From an uncultured Pseudomonas sp. (lineage in GTDB: Bacteria; Pseudomonadota; Gammaproteobacteria; Pseudomonadales; Pseudomonadaceae), in the NCBI GenBank assembly GCA_946886875.1, contig CAMPJN010000063.1, forward strand, positions 1-13,734: a DNA stretch of 13,734 nt, given 5' to 3'. Below are positions 6,428-13,532 of this stretch, one piece after another. Below the pieces are notes generated by a model, which worked only from the letters and a program-made list of their open reading frames with translations, did not search any database and was not told the origin of the DNA. Position 1 is the first letter of the stretch; every line of letters starts with the position of its first letter. The position numbers and the translations under genes were made by a program.

Positions 6428-8695
6428 CTAGAAGCGCAGATTGACACCGGTATAAAACGAACGCCCCATCCCCGGCACCGCCGTGCCCCAAGCAGGGCCC
6501 ATGCTCATCGACATGGTCCGGCCCTGAGCGGTATAGGCACCGCCGGTGGGCAGGTAGTAGAACTTGTCCGCCAGGTTCTCCACGCCGAAATCGACCCGCA
6601 GCTTGTCCCAGCTGTGGCTCAGGCGCAGGTTGAACAGGGTGTAGCCGGAAGTCTGGATTTCATTGCGCACATCAGAGCCCTGGTTCTTCGCCTGCACACT
6701 GAGCATTTCCAGGCTGTTGCTCCAGCCGCCCAGTTGCTGGGTCAGGGTAAGCGTGGTGTTGAGCGGCATGCTGTTGTACAGCTGGTCGCCGGTGTCGCGG
6801 TTTTTGCCGTTGCTGTAGTTGACCAAGGCCTGCAGGCCCCATTGGCCGAGGTCGTTACGCGCCAACGGCATGCGCCCGGAGATATCCACACCATAGATGC
6901 GCGCCGATTGATTGGCGTACTGCAGCACATTGAAGGCATCGGTTTGGAAGGCCGTGCCGGGGTGCTTGACCGCATCGATGTAGTTATTGATGTGGGTATA
7001 AAACGGCGTGACCTTGAGTTCATGACCGCGGTCCTTGCTGTGCCAGTCGAAGGTCACCGAGGCGATATGCGCGGCTTCCGGCTTGAGATCGACATCGCCG
7101 ACATAGCCATTACCGTCGCCGACGAAGTTGTTCATGGTCGCGGCCATCGCCCAGCTCGACCAAGTGTAGCGCTCGTACAGATTGGGCGAGCGCACCTTGC
7201 GCGCCACGCCGAATTCGATATCCAGCCTGGCGTCGTGGTTGTAGCGGGCCAGGGCGGTGAAGTCCCAGTTGCTGTCGTTCTGGCTGCGGTCGCTGGCGTT
7301 GAAGGCGGCCGCCTCGGCGATCTGGTTGCCCTGGGTGCCACCGTAGCCACTCACGGCAGCGGCGTCGCTGGCGACATGCTCGTAACGCAGGCCGACCAGG
7401 GTCAGCCAGGCCGGGTTGAGCTGCCGCTCCCATTCGCCGAACAGACCGAGGCGATCACGCCGGCCATCCTTGATGTTGTCGAAGGTGCCCGGCCCCATGC
7501 TGCCACCGGAGGCCAGCCAGTAGTCGTCGAGGCGATAACGCTGGTACTCACCGCCCACCCGCAGCAGGTCGTCGGCACTCAGTTCGATATCGGCCTTGAG
7601 GCTGGCGCCCAGGGTCTTGCCCTGGCTTGCCATCGGCATACCGCCGGCGCAGGTGCTGCCGATCGGACCACAGGCCTGGCCATCGATGGTGCCGGGCACG
7701 TTGGACTGCATGCCGTACCAGAAGCGCTTATCCGGACCGAAGTCCATCTCGTGCTCGACCTTCTCGTGGTAAACCCGGGTCTCCAGGCTGCCCCAGTCGA
7801 ACTGGGCGAGATGGCGCAGGTTGACGCGCTGCTGGCTGTTGTCGGTCATGTCCATGCGCTGGTTGGGGAACAGCTCCTGAGGCACATGTTGGTAACCCAG
7901 GCGCAACTCCAGCAAATCCTCGCCCAGCTTGTAGGCCATGCTCAGCTCATGGTCGCGGCGCTCATAGGCCGTGGACGCTACTTCATCCAGCGCCGCGCCT
8001 TCACCCGCACGCCCGGTGGCACGGCTGTCCTTGAACTCGCCGCCGGCCATGTAGTTGTTGGCCTTGCTGTAACTGCCGGCATAGCGGATATGAAACTGCT
8101 CGCTGGCATGCACGGCGGAGAAGTTGCCACCGCGAGCATCGTTATTGCTGCGCAAGAACGCGCCGATCTCGCCCTGGTTGATGCTCGGCGCACCCGCCGC
8201 GGCAAACTCGGGCGCGGCGCTGTCGGCGATGATGGTGCCGCCGATACTGTCGCCACCGACGCTGACCGGGGTGATGCCGGCGAACACCTGGAACTTGCCC
8301 AGGTTGCTCGGCGCAATGTAGGACAGGGCCGGATTCATGTGGTTGGGGCAGGATGCGATCAGATCCATGCCATCGACCTTGATCCGCAGACGATCATCGG
8401 CCAGGCCGCGAATGGCCGGCAGACTGGAGATGCCGCCGGCACCGTTGAGACTGACGCCGGGCACGCCGCGCAGCAGGGTGGCGGTATCCGAGGTGGCCGG
8501 AATCAGGCCACGAATCTGCTCGGCACTGGGTAGTTCGGCAGGCGCTACCAGCGCCTGGCCTTCAACCTGCATCGGCGGCAGTTGGATAGGCATCGCGGCG
8601 GGATCTTGGGCCGCTTCGACAGCCAGAGCCAGCGGGCTCAACAGGGTCAAAACAGCCAGGCAACGGGGGTAATACGGGGAGTAATGGATGGGCAT
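6428..8695 (-). CDS. TonB-dependent copper receptor (OprC/NosA type)
   Basis: A 755-residue outer-membrane protein. The order is signal peptide (about 1-28), an N-terminal segment, plug domain (about 50-160; TATLLRGVPGVSLNG, then the SVGGDSIGG block), and a 22-strand-type beta barrel ending in the aromatic terminus YTGVNLRF. The plug contains CPNHM (Cys116, Met120), and an extracellular-loop region has HEM (His315, Met317). These match the CxxxM and HxM copper-binding pairs I recall from the structure of Pseudomonas OprC. It should bind copper with high affinity and take it across the outer membrane with TonB energy. I prefer the ATG ending at 8695, which has GGA nine bases upstream. ATGs at 8701 and 8704 are possible; a longer reading to 8992 would include non-signal sequence overlapping DUF2946. 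It is likely in one unit with DUF2946, 116 bases upstream. Confidence 0.93.
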   Translation of the reverse strand: MPIHYSPYYPRCLAVLTLLSPLALAVEAAQDPAAMPIQLPPMQVEGQALVAPAELPSAEQIRGLIPATSDTATLLRGVPGVSLNGAGGISSLPAIRGLADDRLRIKVDGMDLIASCPNHMNPALSYIAPSNLGKFQVFAGITPVSVGGDSIGGTIIADSAAPEFAAAGAPSINQGEIGAFLRSNNDARGGNFSAVHASEQFHIRYAGSYSKANNYMAGGEFKDSRATGRAGEGAALDEVASTAYERRDHELSMAYKLGEDLLELRLGYQHVPQELFPNQRMDMTDNSQQRVNLRHLAQFDWGSLETRVYHEKVEHEMDFGPDKRFWYGMQSNVPGTIDGQACGPIGSTCAGGMPMASQGKTLGASLKADIELSADDLLRVGGEYQRYRLDDYWLASGGSMGPGTFDNIKDGRRDRLGLFGEWERQLNPAWLTLVGLRYEHVASDAAAVSGYGGTQGNQIAEAAAFNASDRSQNDSNWDFTALARYNHDARLDIEFGVARKVRSPNLYERYTWSSWAMAATMNNFVGDGNGYVGDVDLKPEAAHIASVTFDWHSKDRGHELKVTPFYTHINNYIDAVKHPGTAFQTDAFNVLQYANQSARIYGVDISGRMPLARNDLGQWGLQALVNYSNGKNRDTGDQLYNSMPLNTTLTLTQQLGGWSNSLEMLSVQAKNQGSDVRNEIQTSGYTLFNLRLSHSWDKLRVDFGVENLADKFYYLPTGGAYTAQGRTMSMSMGPAWGTAVPGMGRSFYTGVNLRF

Positions 8696-8784
8696 TGGCA
8701 TCATTCCAGACAGGCAGGCGTATAAGCCGGCGCAGCCGCGCCAAACAATGGCGCAGTCACACCGAATCACAGAGCGATATAGAA

Positions 8785-8808
8785 GCCGCGCGCCATTAGT
8801 TGCGCGGC
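8785..8808 (-). promoter_or_regulatory. Hairpin between DUF2946 and copper-receptor genes
   Basis: GCCGCGC and GCGCGGC form a perfect seven-base stem with a ten-base loop. On the minus strand it is followed by TTCTATAT. It lies just after the DUF2946 stop and could lower or shape read-through into the receptor gene. A smaller hairpin (GGCGC/GCGCC, 8729-8742) lies closer to the receptor start. Confidence 0.35.
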
Positions 8809-8811
8809 GGA

Positions 8812-9174
8812 TCAGGCCTGACGAGGCGGTGCGCGGGGCTGCGCATCGGGGAAGATGCCCGCCGCAGGCAGGGCTGGAACAACAGGGGAACGAACGAGAG
8901 GATGGCCCGACGCGAGGGGCTGCAGCGCCAAGCCCATCCCGGCCAGTGCCGGCGAAGACAGCAGCAGCGTACAGTAGCCACACTTGGCCCAATCGCTGGA
9001 ATGGGATTGCTGTTGCGGCGCCTTATGCTCGCCGGAGCAGGCCAGCTGGTCGAGCCACTGCAACTCGACTGCAGGCCGCGCCAGCCCCTGCCCCAGCAAT
9101 GGCCCGAGCAGCAGCAGACACATGGCCGCGAGGCCAAGCCAGTTGCCATAACGAAGGGCGCGGGAGTGAGGCAA
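8812..9174 (-). CDS. DUF2946-family protein, probably copper-linked
   Basis: A 120-residue protein. An N-terminal hydrophobic segment (about 12-32, LGLAAMCLLLLGPLLGQGLA) acts as a signal or anchor. A His/Cys-containing middle follows (Cys46, His50, His58), then the family's CxxC, Cys65-Gly-Tyr-Cys68 (KCGYCTLL), and a second hydrophobic stretch. DUF2946 genes commonly precede TonB-dependent copper receptors in Pseudomonas (established association, from memory), as here. Metal binding by the cysteines is an inference. The start is a TTG ending at 9174, with AGGAA seven bases upstream; there is no ATG at this position. The weak start codon may keep expression low. A reading in another frame (8796-9260) is rejected. 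Confidence 0.82.
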   Translation of the reverse strand: MPHSRALRYGNWLGLAAMCLLLLGPLLGQGLARPAVELQWLDQLACSGEHKAPQQQSHSSDWAKCGYCTLLLSSPALAGMGLALQPLASGHPLVRSPVVPALPAAGIFPDAQPRAPPRQA

Positions 9175-9241
9175 GCGAGGGTTCCTGAGCGCGGTGAGTA
9201 CGGCATGCTAGCCGCGCACAGCCCCGAGGTCATCTGAGACA

Positions 9242-9256
9242 CAGGGACGCACCCTG
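9242..9256. promoter_or_regulatory. Short inverted repeat upstream of the DUF2946-copper receptor unit
   Basis: CAGGG-N5-CCCTG lies about 70 bases before the TTG start, in the only non-coding stretch (9175-9325) that can hold the promoter of the copper-uptake pair. On the minus strand TTGGCA and TCAGAT, 17 bases apart, flank it and could be a weak sigma-70 promoter. No clear CopR/CusR-type box was seen. Confidence 0.22.
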
Positions 9257-9313
9257 CCAATTTCAGTGAATCAACCGCGAGTTACGCCCATCAAAGTGCA
9301 GCCTCCACGGCCA

Positions 9314-9331
9314 GGCTGATCTGGATCAGCC
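9314..9331. repeat. 18-bp palindrome over the end of the RHH gene
   Basis: GGCTGATC and GATCAGCC are separated by two bases and cover the stop codon of the RHH_4 gene. It could help end that transcript, but no T-run follows; it could also be a protein-binding site. Confidence 0.4.
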
Positions 9332-9631
9332 ACGCACCAGGCTGACACGCGTACCCGTCTGCCCCGCGCTCTGCCGTTGGCTGAGAAACCGCGTGCAGCT
9401 GACCCGTAGGAAGGAGGCGAAATTCACCACTTCGCCGCGGTAGTCCATGACCTCGTCATACAGCTTGGTGATCAGTTGGTTGGTGGTCATGCCATCGACC
9501 GCGGCGATCTCGGCGAGGATGTCCCAGAACTGGTTTTCCAGGCGCAGGGTGGTGACCACACCGCGAATGCGCAGCGAGCGGGAACGGGATTCATAGAGAA
9601 TCGGATCGGCTTTTACATAGAGCTCGCACAT
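9326..9631 (-). CDS. Ribbon-helix-helix (RHH_4) domain protein
   Basis: A 101-residue probable DNA-binding protein. The core at about residues 20-80 fits RHH_4: a beta strand (SLRIRGVVTTLRLE, 19-32), helix 1 starting NQFWDILAEIAA, the turn GMTTNQL and helix 2, then the conserved continuation NFASFLRVSCTRFL. The FWD...L..IA...G.....L pattern is the family signature. Such proteins form dimers whose strands insert into the DNA major groove. Targets are unknown; it lies between the DJ-1/PfpI gene and the copper pair on the same strand. GAGG eight bases before the ATG is the ribosome site. The C-terminal about 20 residues (SQRQSAGQTGTRVSLVRG) look disordered. Confidence 0.8.
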   Translation of the reverse strand: MCELYVKADPILYESRSRSLRIRGVVTTLRLENQFWDILAEIAAVDGMTTNQLITKLYDEVMDYRGEVVNFASFLRVSCTRFLSQRQSAGQTGTRVSLVRG

Positions 9632-9666
9632 GAACTAAGCCTCGACGGTAAACCCAGCAGGCAGAA

Positions 9667-9700
9667 CCTCGGCTGCGCGCGATAAGTTGCGCGGCCGAGG
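9667..9700 (-). terminator. Hairpin after the DJ-1/PfpI gene
   Basis: CCTCGGCTGCGC and GCGCGGCCGAGG form a 12-bp stem with one G-T wobble and a ten-base loop, 17 bases after the DJ-1/PfpI stop. On the minus strand only TTCT follows, so it is a weak intrinsic terminator candidate. Just 35 bases separate it from the RHH gene start. Confidence 0.5.
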
Positions 9701-9716
9701 CTTCAACCATACAACT

Positions 9717-10298
9717 TCACAGCTCGATGCGGGTACCCAGCAGGCCGAGAAAGGCCGCCAGCCACTGCGGGTGCGCCGGCCAGGCCGGCGCGGTGACCAG
9801 GTTGCCTTGCACGTGGGCCTGATCCACTGGGATGTCCATATAGCGACCGCCAGCCAACTGCACTTCCGGCCCGCAGGCGGGATAGGCGCTGCATTCGCGG
9901 CCTTCAAGCACGCCTGCGGCGGCCAGCAGTTGGGCACCATGACAAACCGCGGCAATCGGTTTGTTGGCGACATTGAAATCCTTCACCAGCGCCAGCACCG
10001 CGGGGTTCAGGCGCAGGTATTCGGGGGCGCGACCGCCGGGAATCAACAATGCGTCGTAGTCTTGCGCGGCGACCTGGGCGAAATCGAAGTTCAGGGCGAA
10101 GTTGTGCCCAGGCTTCTCGCTATAGGTCTGCTCGCCTTCGAAATCATGAATGGCGGTGCGCACGCTCTGCCCGGCGGACTTGTCCGGGCAGACCGCATGC
10201 ACGGTGTGGCCGACCATCAGCAATGCCTGAAACGGCACCATCACTTCGTAGTCTTCGACGTAATCGCCGACCAGCATCAGAATTTTTTTAGCAGCCAT
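9717..10298 (-). CDS. DJ-1/PfpI family protein
   Basis: A 193-residue cytoplasmic protein of the class I glutamine-amidotransferase-like fold. The nucleophile elbow is Ala-Val-Cys119-His120-Gly121, after the typical strand [18 protein letters not shown]. Glu15 in DYVEDYEV matches the conserved Glu that contacts the Cys in Pfp[11 protein letters not shown] (about 86-95) is another family hallmark. Members act as proteases, glyoxalase or deglycase-type enzymes, or chaperones in stress; sequence alone does not decide which. I start at the ATG ending at 10298 ([10 protein letters not shown]), with GGAG six bases upstream. A TTG at 10316 would add six residues without a ribosome site. It is separated from its downstream neighbour by a hairpin and from the upstream membrane gene by 230 bases, so it is probably a single-gene unit. 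Confidence 0.9.
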   Translation of the reverse strand: MAAKKILMLVGDYVEDYEVMVPFQALLMVGHTVHAVCPDKSAGQSVRTAIHDFEGEQTYSEKPGHNFALNFDFAQVAAQDYDALLIPGGRAPEYLRLNPAVLALVKDFNVANKPIAAVCHGAQLLAAAGVLEGRECSAYPACGPEVQLAGGRYMDIPVDQAHVQGNLVTAPAWPAHPQWLAAFLGLLGTRIEL

Positions 10299-10482
10299 GG
10301 CGTTCTCCAGTCTCAAGTGGGGGGAGAAACAGTCTGCGCCGTCGCGCGCGCGGCGGGTAACAGCCTGCTACTACAAACGACCGGAGAACTACCGCTGGTC
10401 AGCGAGAGAATCGCTCAACCGATGATTCAGCCATGCTCGCAGAATCGGCCAGGCTGAGCCGCAGAACAAAACCAGGGCTAAC

Positions 10483-10520
10483 GCGCTCGACCACCAGAGA
10501 TCACCGCAACAGTCGAGCGC
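10483..10520 (-). terminator. Hairpin after the membrane-protein gene
   Basis: GCGCTCGAC and GTCGAGCGC form a perfect nine-base stem with a 20-base loop, just after the stop at 10529. On the minus strand a TTTTGTT run follows about 11 bases later. It is a plausible terminator with an unusually long loop. The rest of the 230-base gap (10299-10528) must hold the DJ-1/PfpI promoter; no clear box was seen there. Confidence 0.42.
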
Positions 10521-10528
10521 ACACCGCG

Positions 10529-11494
10529 CTAGAAGATCATCCGGTCGCGTTGCTTACCGCCCCATACCGCCATCAGGCCGGCCGCGATCACCCCACACAA
10601 GAGCGCGACGAACATCCACAGCGAACTCCAGGCAGCCACTTGGCGCGCTTGCTCAGCCGCGTTCTGCAGAGCGCTCCAGGTCTCCTGAAGGGCCTGGCTG
10701 GCACGGTTGAACACTTCTTCCACACGCTGTTCGGCTTGCCCTTGGCTGAGACCGGTGCGCTGCGCGACCACGCTTGCCAGGTACTCAAGGTCGTCACGGC
10801 TCAACTGCTGCTGATCCGCCGAGATGCTATTGATGAAAATGCGCAGTGCTTCGGCTCGGGTGGCCTGATCATCAGCCGGCGACGTGGTAATGGGCGGCGG
10901 CTGATCGGTACGGAACAGCATATCGACGTAGTAGCTCAGGGAATTCTCAGCACCCTGCGCGCCACCCTGCCCTTGGCCCGCGCCATTGACCATGTTCAAG
11001 GTCGCAACGGGCGCACCCGAGGCGATACTGGAAACCACCGCGCCGCCAGCCTGCATACCGCTGCTGAGCATATTGTCGACCGACCCGAGCACCAGCATTG
11101 CGGTCAATAAGGTCGCCAATGCCCATGCCAAAAAACCATGGGCGCTATCGCGGAAAAACACTTCCTTACTACTCATGTTGCTATTGGTCATGCTGGTATT
11201 GGCACTGACCCAACGCGCACGTAACCGACCGGCGAGATAGCCGCCCATACCCGAGGCGGCGATCTGGGTCAGGGTAAGCCAGACAATTGCCGAAATACCC
11301 AGGATTTGACCGCTGATACCACCGCCCATCCACGGCGCCATCGCCGTAAACCCCAGGGCCATGCCGAGTAGAATCAGGATCAAGGTCAGGGCGACGGAGC
11401 CCGCCGCGCCAGCGAACACCGCCCGCCACGACACCCCTGGGCTATTCGCCGGGTCCACCAGGTTGCCGACATATACGTTATTGGTTTCGATCAT
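10529..11494 (-). CDS. Four-helix inner-membrane protein of unknown function
   Basis: A 321-residue protein with no assignable enzyme motif. Hydrophobic segments are at about 26-50, 64-90, 117-140 and 286-310. Between the third and fourth is a soluble region of about 145 residues. It is first Gly/Ala-rich (QGQGGAQGAE), then helical and charged with Gln/Glu repeats (SQGQAEQRVEEVFNRASQAL), probably a coiled coil. The opening VSWRAVFAGA resembles conserved membrane proteins loosely annotated PhnA-like in rhizobia and pseudomonads, a label without proven function. AGGAGGG seven bases before the ATG is a strong ribosome site. It lies 77 bases after the hemerythrin gene with no terminator between, so the two may be co-transcribed and share a stress-related role (inference). 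Confidence 0.75.
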   Translation of the reverse strand: MIETNNVYVGNLVDPANSPGVSWRAVFAGAAGSVALTLILILLGMALGFTAMAPWMGGGISGQILGISAIVWLTLTQIAASGMGGYLAGRLRARWVSANTSMTNSNMSSKEVFFRDSAHGFLAWALATLLTAMLVLGSVDNMLSSGMQAGGAVVSSIASGAPVATLNMVNGAGQGQGGAQGAENSLSYYVDMLFRTDQPPPITTSPADDQATRAEALRIFINSISADQQQLSRDDLEYLASVVAQRTGLSQGQAEQRVEEVFNRASQALQETWSALQNAAEQARQVAAWSSLWMFVALLCGVIAAGLMAVWGGKQRDRMIF

Positions 11495-11571
11495 GTCGCA
11501 ACCCTCCTATTGGTTATTAACTTTTCATAGTGATTAGCTCTCTTAATTCGTAGCTATCGAGTCGACCCCAG

Positions 11572-12066
11572 TCAGGCTGCCTGGTTCGATGAATCTTGCT
11601 TCAGCGAGGCGCTGAGTTGTTTTTTCAGCTCGGCTTTGCGCGCGGCCATCTGCTCGCCCATTTCCGTCAACTGGGATTTGCTCAGCAACTTCTCAGCCCG
11701 GGGAAAGAGTTCGCTCTCCTCCTCTTCGATATGGTGCTCCAGCAGTTCCTTGAGCACTTTGATCCGCCCGGCGAATTCAGGTGCGGAGGGGTCCGTCACT
11801 TTCAAGTCGGGCAACACCAGGGAGTCGACGGCGCGATGTTCTTCCTTGGCCTCGTAGAACATTTCGGCGTCGTCCTTGTTGCCGGCCGTTTTAAATGCGG
11901 GATACAGCAGTTCCTCTTCCAGCTTGGTGTGCACGGTGACTTCCATTTCCAGCTTCTGTAGCAACTGCGTGCGCCCCTTGATCGCCCGGTCGGTGGAATC
12001 CTGCAACTGGCTGAGGATCTCTTTAACTGTCTGGTGATCGGCTTTCAACAGGTCGATGGCATTCAT
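11572..12066 (-). CDS. Hemerythrin (HHE) domain-containing protein
   Basis: A 164-residue cytoplasmic four-helix-bundle protein that should carry an oxo-bridged diiron site. Expected ligands are present in order: His11 (KADHQ), His46 and Glu50 (H-x3-E), His77 (EEHRAVD), and His112 and Glu116 (HHIEEEESELFP). Both H-x3-E motifs end in the same E...YP/FP context. Family roles include oxygen, nitric oxide or iron sensing and storage, and protection from oxidative or nitrosative stress. The C-terminal 40 residues are charged and likely extended (KKQLSASLKQDSSNQAA). The ribosome site is weak (AAGAGA). The 195-base region upstream has a sigma-54 promoter match and an IHF consensus, so expression may depend on an activator that senses a particular condition. 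Confidence 0.92.
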   Translation of the reverse strand: MNAIDLLKADHQTVKEILSQLQDSTDRAIKGRTQLLQKLEMEVTVHTKLEEELLYPAFKTAGNKDDAEMFYEAKEEHRAVDSLVLPDLKVTDPSAPEFAGRIKVLKELLEHHIEEEESELFPRAEKLLSKSQLTEMGEQMAARKAELKKQLSASLKQDSSNQAA

Positions 12067-12094
12067 GGTTATAGGTCTCTTTATCGGAGTTAGA

Positions 12095-12119
12095 AAACGG
12101 GGTCTGCGCCCCTCCGTTT
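12095..12119. promoter_or_regulatory. Hairpin in the hemerythrin leader
   Basis: GGGG (12099-12102) pairs with CCCC (12109-12112) around a six-base loop, and AAAC pairs with GTTT outside, leaving a three-base bulge. On the minus strand TTTTC follows, so it could end transcripts from the phospholipase gene. It also overlaps the transcription start expected from the sigma-54 promoter. Confidence 0.35.
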
Positions 12120-12123
12120 AAAG

Positions 12124-12140
12124 AGCATCGAGCATGCCAA
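12124..12140 (-). promoter_or_regulatory. Candidate sigma-54 (RpoN) promoter for the hemerythrin gene
   Basis: On the minus strand TTGGCATG-CTCG-ATGCT fits the RpoN consensus TTGGCACG-N4-TTGCW with two mismatches and keeps the essential GG-N10-GC spacing. The start of transcription would be near 12114, about 48 bases before the ATG. An AT-rich tract and an IHF consensus lie upstream. A GAGCAT direct repeat here could produce part of the match by chance. Confidence 0.5.
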
Positions 12141-12167
12141 ACTGAAAAACTAAAAATAAATATTTAA

Positions 12168-12180
12168 AATCAATAAGTTA
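12168..12180 (+). promoter_or_regulatory. Candidate IHF site upstream of the sigma-54 promoter
   Basis: AATCAATAAGTTA matches the IHF consensus WATCAANNNNTTR at every fixed position, inside an AT-rich tract. Its centre is about 60 bases upstream of the predicted start, where IHF usually bends DNA to bring an activator to RpoN polymerase. Confidence 0.5.
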
Positions 12181-12261
12181 TAAACAAACCGCGCCCGATC
12201 GACTCGTGCAAGCTGCATGATCGCGGCCAGTCGCCAAGGCATATTGCACGGCCTGCGTCGC

Positions 12262-13416
12262 TCAGCGCCTGCGGTCGAGCAGGTTGACCACCAAGCGATC
12301 CAGCCAGCCCCATACGCGCTGCTGCAGCCGCCGCCACCAAGGCCGGGCGTGCCAGAGGTCGAGGGTGACTTCCAGGCTTTCGGCGAAGTCGGTGCGGAAG
12401 CACTCGGCCGCAGCAAAGGTGAAGGTCGGTTCCATGGCTTCGAGGTTGGCGTCGAGGTTGAAGCGCAGGTTCCAGTGGTCGAAGTTGCACGAGCCGATGC
12501 TGACCCAGTCGTCGACCAGGACCATCTTCAAATGCAGGAAACGCGGCTGGTACTCGAAGATGCGGATGCCGGCCTTGAGCAGTTTCGGGTAGTAACGCTG
12601 GCCGGCGAAGCGCACCGGCGGGTGGTCGGTGTGGCGCCCGCTGAGCAGCAACCGCACCTCAACGCCACGCGCCGCGGCTTTGCGCAGGGCGCGGCGGACT
12701 TTCCAGGTGGGCAGGAAATACGGGGTGGCGAGCCAGATTCGACGCTTGCTCAAGGTCAGGGCGCGCAACAGCGACTGGAGGATATCGCGGTGTTGCTGAG
12801 AGTCGGCATAGGCCACCCGCCCCAGACCCTGCCCGACCGGCAGCCGCGGCAGGCGTTTGAACCCCAGCAGCGGCCTTACCCGCCAGGCCAGGCGGGCATT
12901 GCAGGCCAGCCACTGGCGGTCGAACAGTTGCTGCCAGTCGCCGACCAGGGGCCCGCTGATTTCCACCATCAGCTCATGCCAGGCGCTCTGCGGCTCGCCG
13001 GGGGTCCAGAATTCGTCGGTGGCGCCGGTGCCGCCGACAAAGGCGGTCTGACCGTCGACCAACAACAGCTTGCGGTGGTCGCGGTAGAAGTTGCGAAAGC
13101 CGCGGCGCCAGCCCAGTGGGTTGTACCAACGCACCTGCACTCCGGCATCGCTAAGACGCTGGCGGTCGGCGGCCAGCAGGCCCTGACAGCCGAAATCGTC
13201 GAACAGGCAACGCACCGTCACGCCGCGCTGCGCCGCCGCGCACAGCACCTCGACCATGACGCTGGCGCAAGCGCTGCTTTCGACCAGGTATTGCTCGAAC
13301 TCGACGTGATGCTCGGCGGCATCTATCAGGTCGATCATCCGCGGGAAGAACACAGGTCCATCGTTGAGCAACACGAAGCGGTTGCCCTGTCGCCAGGGAA
13401 AAACCGTATCCGTCAT
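12262..13416 (-). CDS. Phospholipase D-like protein, cardiolipin synthase (ClsB) type
   Basis: A 384-residue enzyme with two HKD motifs: His114-Lys116-Asp121 (DHRKLLLVD) and His295-Lys297-Asp302 (HLKMVLVDD), each followed by a Gly/Ser-rich turn (FVGGTG; SIGSCNFD). Two HKD motifs without N-terminal membrane helices fit the ClsB branch, which makes cardiolipin or phosphatidylglycerol by phosphatidyl transfer at the inner membrane. The opening FPWRQGNRFVLLNDG resembles the start of E. coli ClsB and supports the ATG ending at 13416. An in-frame TTG at 13581 would add 55 residues with no family likeness and overlap the upstream gene. The C terminus has a basic, Trp-rich amphipathic stretch (HARPWWRRLQQRVWGWLDRL) that may bind membrane. 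Exact substrate is not certain. Confidence 0.88.
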   Translation of the reverse strand: MTDTVFPWRQGNRFVLLNDGPVFFPRMIDLIDAAEHHVEFEQYLVESSACASVMVEVLCAAAQRGVTVRCLFDDFGCQGLLAADRQRLSDAGVQVRWYNPLGWRRGFRNFYRDHRKLLLVDGQTAFVGGTGATDEFWTPGEPQSAWHELMVEISGPLVGDWQQLFDRQWLACNARLAWRVRPLLGFKRLPRLPVGQGLGRVAYADSQQHRDILQSLLRALTLSKRRIWLATPYFLPTWKVRRALRKAAARGVEVRLLLSGRHTDHPPVRFAGQRYYPKLLKAGIRIFEYQPRFLHLKMVLVDDWVSIGSCNFDHWNLRFNLDANLEAMEPTFTFAAAECFRTDFAESLEVTLDLWHARPWWRRLQQRVWGWLDRLVVNLLDRRR

Positions 13417-13532
13417 CGTGGTGCAGCTCGCAAGCCATCGCAGGTTCGGCAAGTGCGCATAAGCATCCGTCAGGTAGTGCGTGTGGTCGCCACGATAGTC
13501 GCCCGCGCCGGCCTTGCAAAGCCTGGGAAGCT

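Noticed and set aside
6362..8533. 723-codon plus-strand open frame opposite the copper receptor
   Set aside because: The minus-strand receptor has full family motifs and a signal peptide; the opposite frame is Val/Ala/His-rich shadow sequence with no domain.
8696..8992. N-terminal extension of the copper receptor to 8992
   Set aside because: It would overlap the DUF2946 gene by 181 bases and hide the signal peptide behind about 100 residues of unrelated sequence.
8796..9260. 154-codon minus-strand frame overlapping DUF2946
   Set aside because: The DUF2946 frame has the hydrophobic leader, the CxxC and a ribosome site; this alternative frame has none.
9687..10457. 256-codon plus-strand frame opposite the DJ-1/PfpI gene
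   Set aside because: The opposite strand has the complete DJ-1/PfpI Cys-His and Glu motifs; this frame shows no domain.
10433..11110. 225-codon plus-strand frame opposite the membrane protein
   Set aside because: Shadow of the minus-strand gene, which has clear membrane helices and a strong ribosome site.
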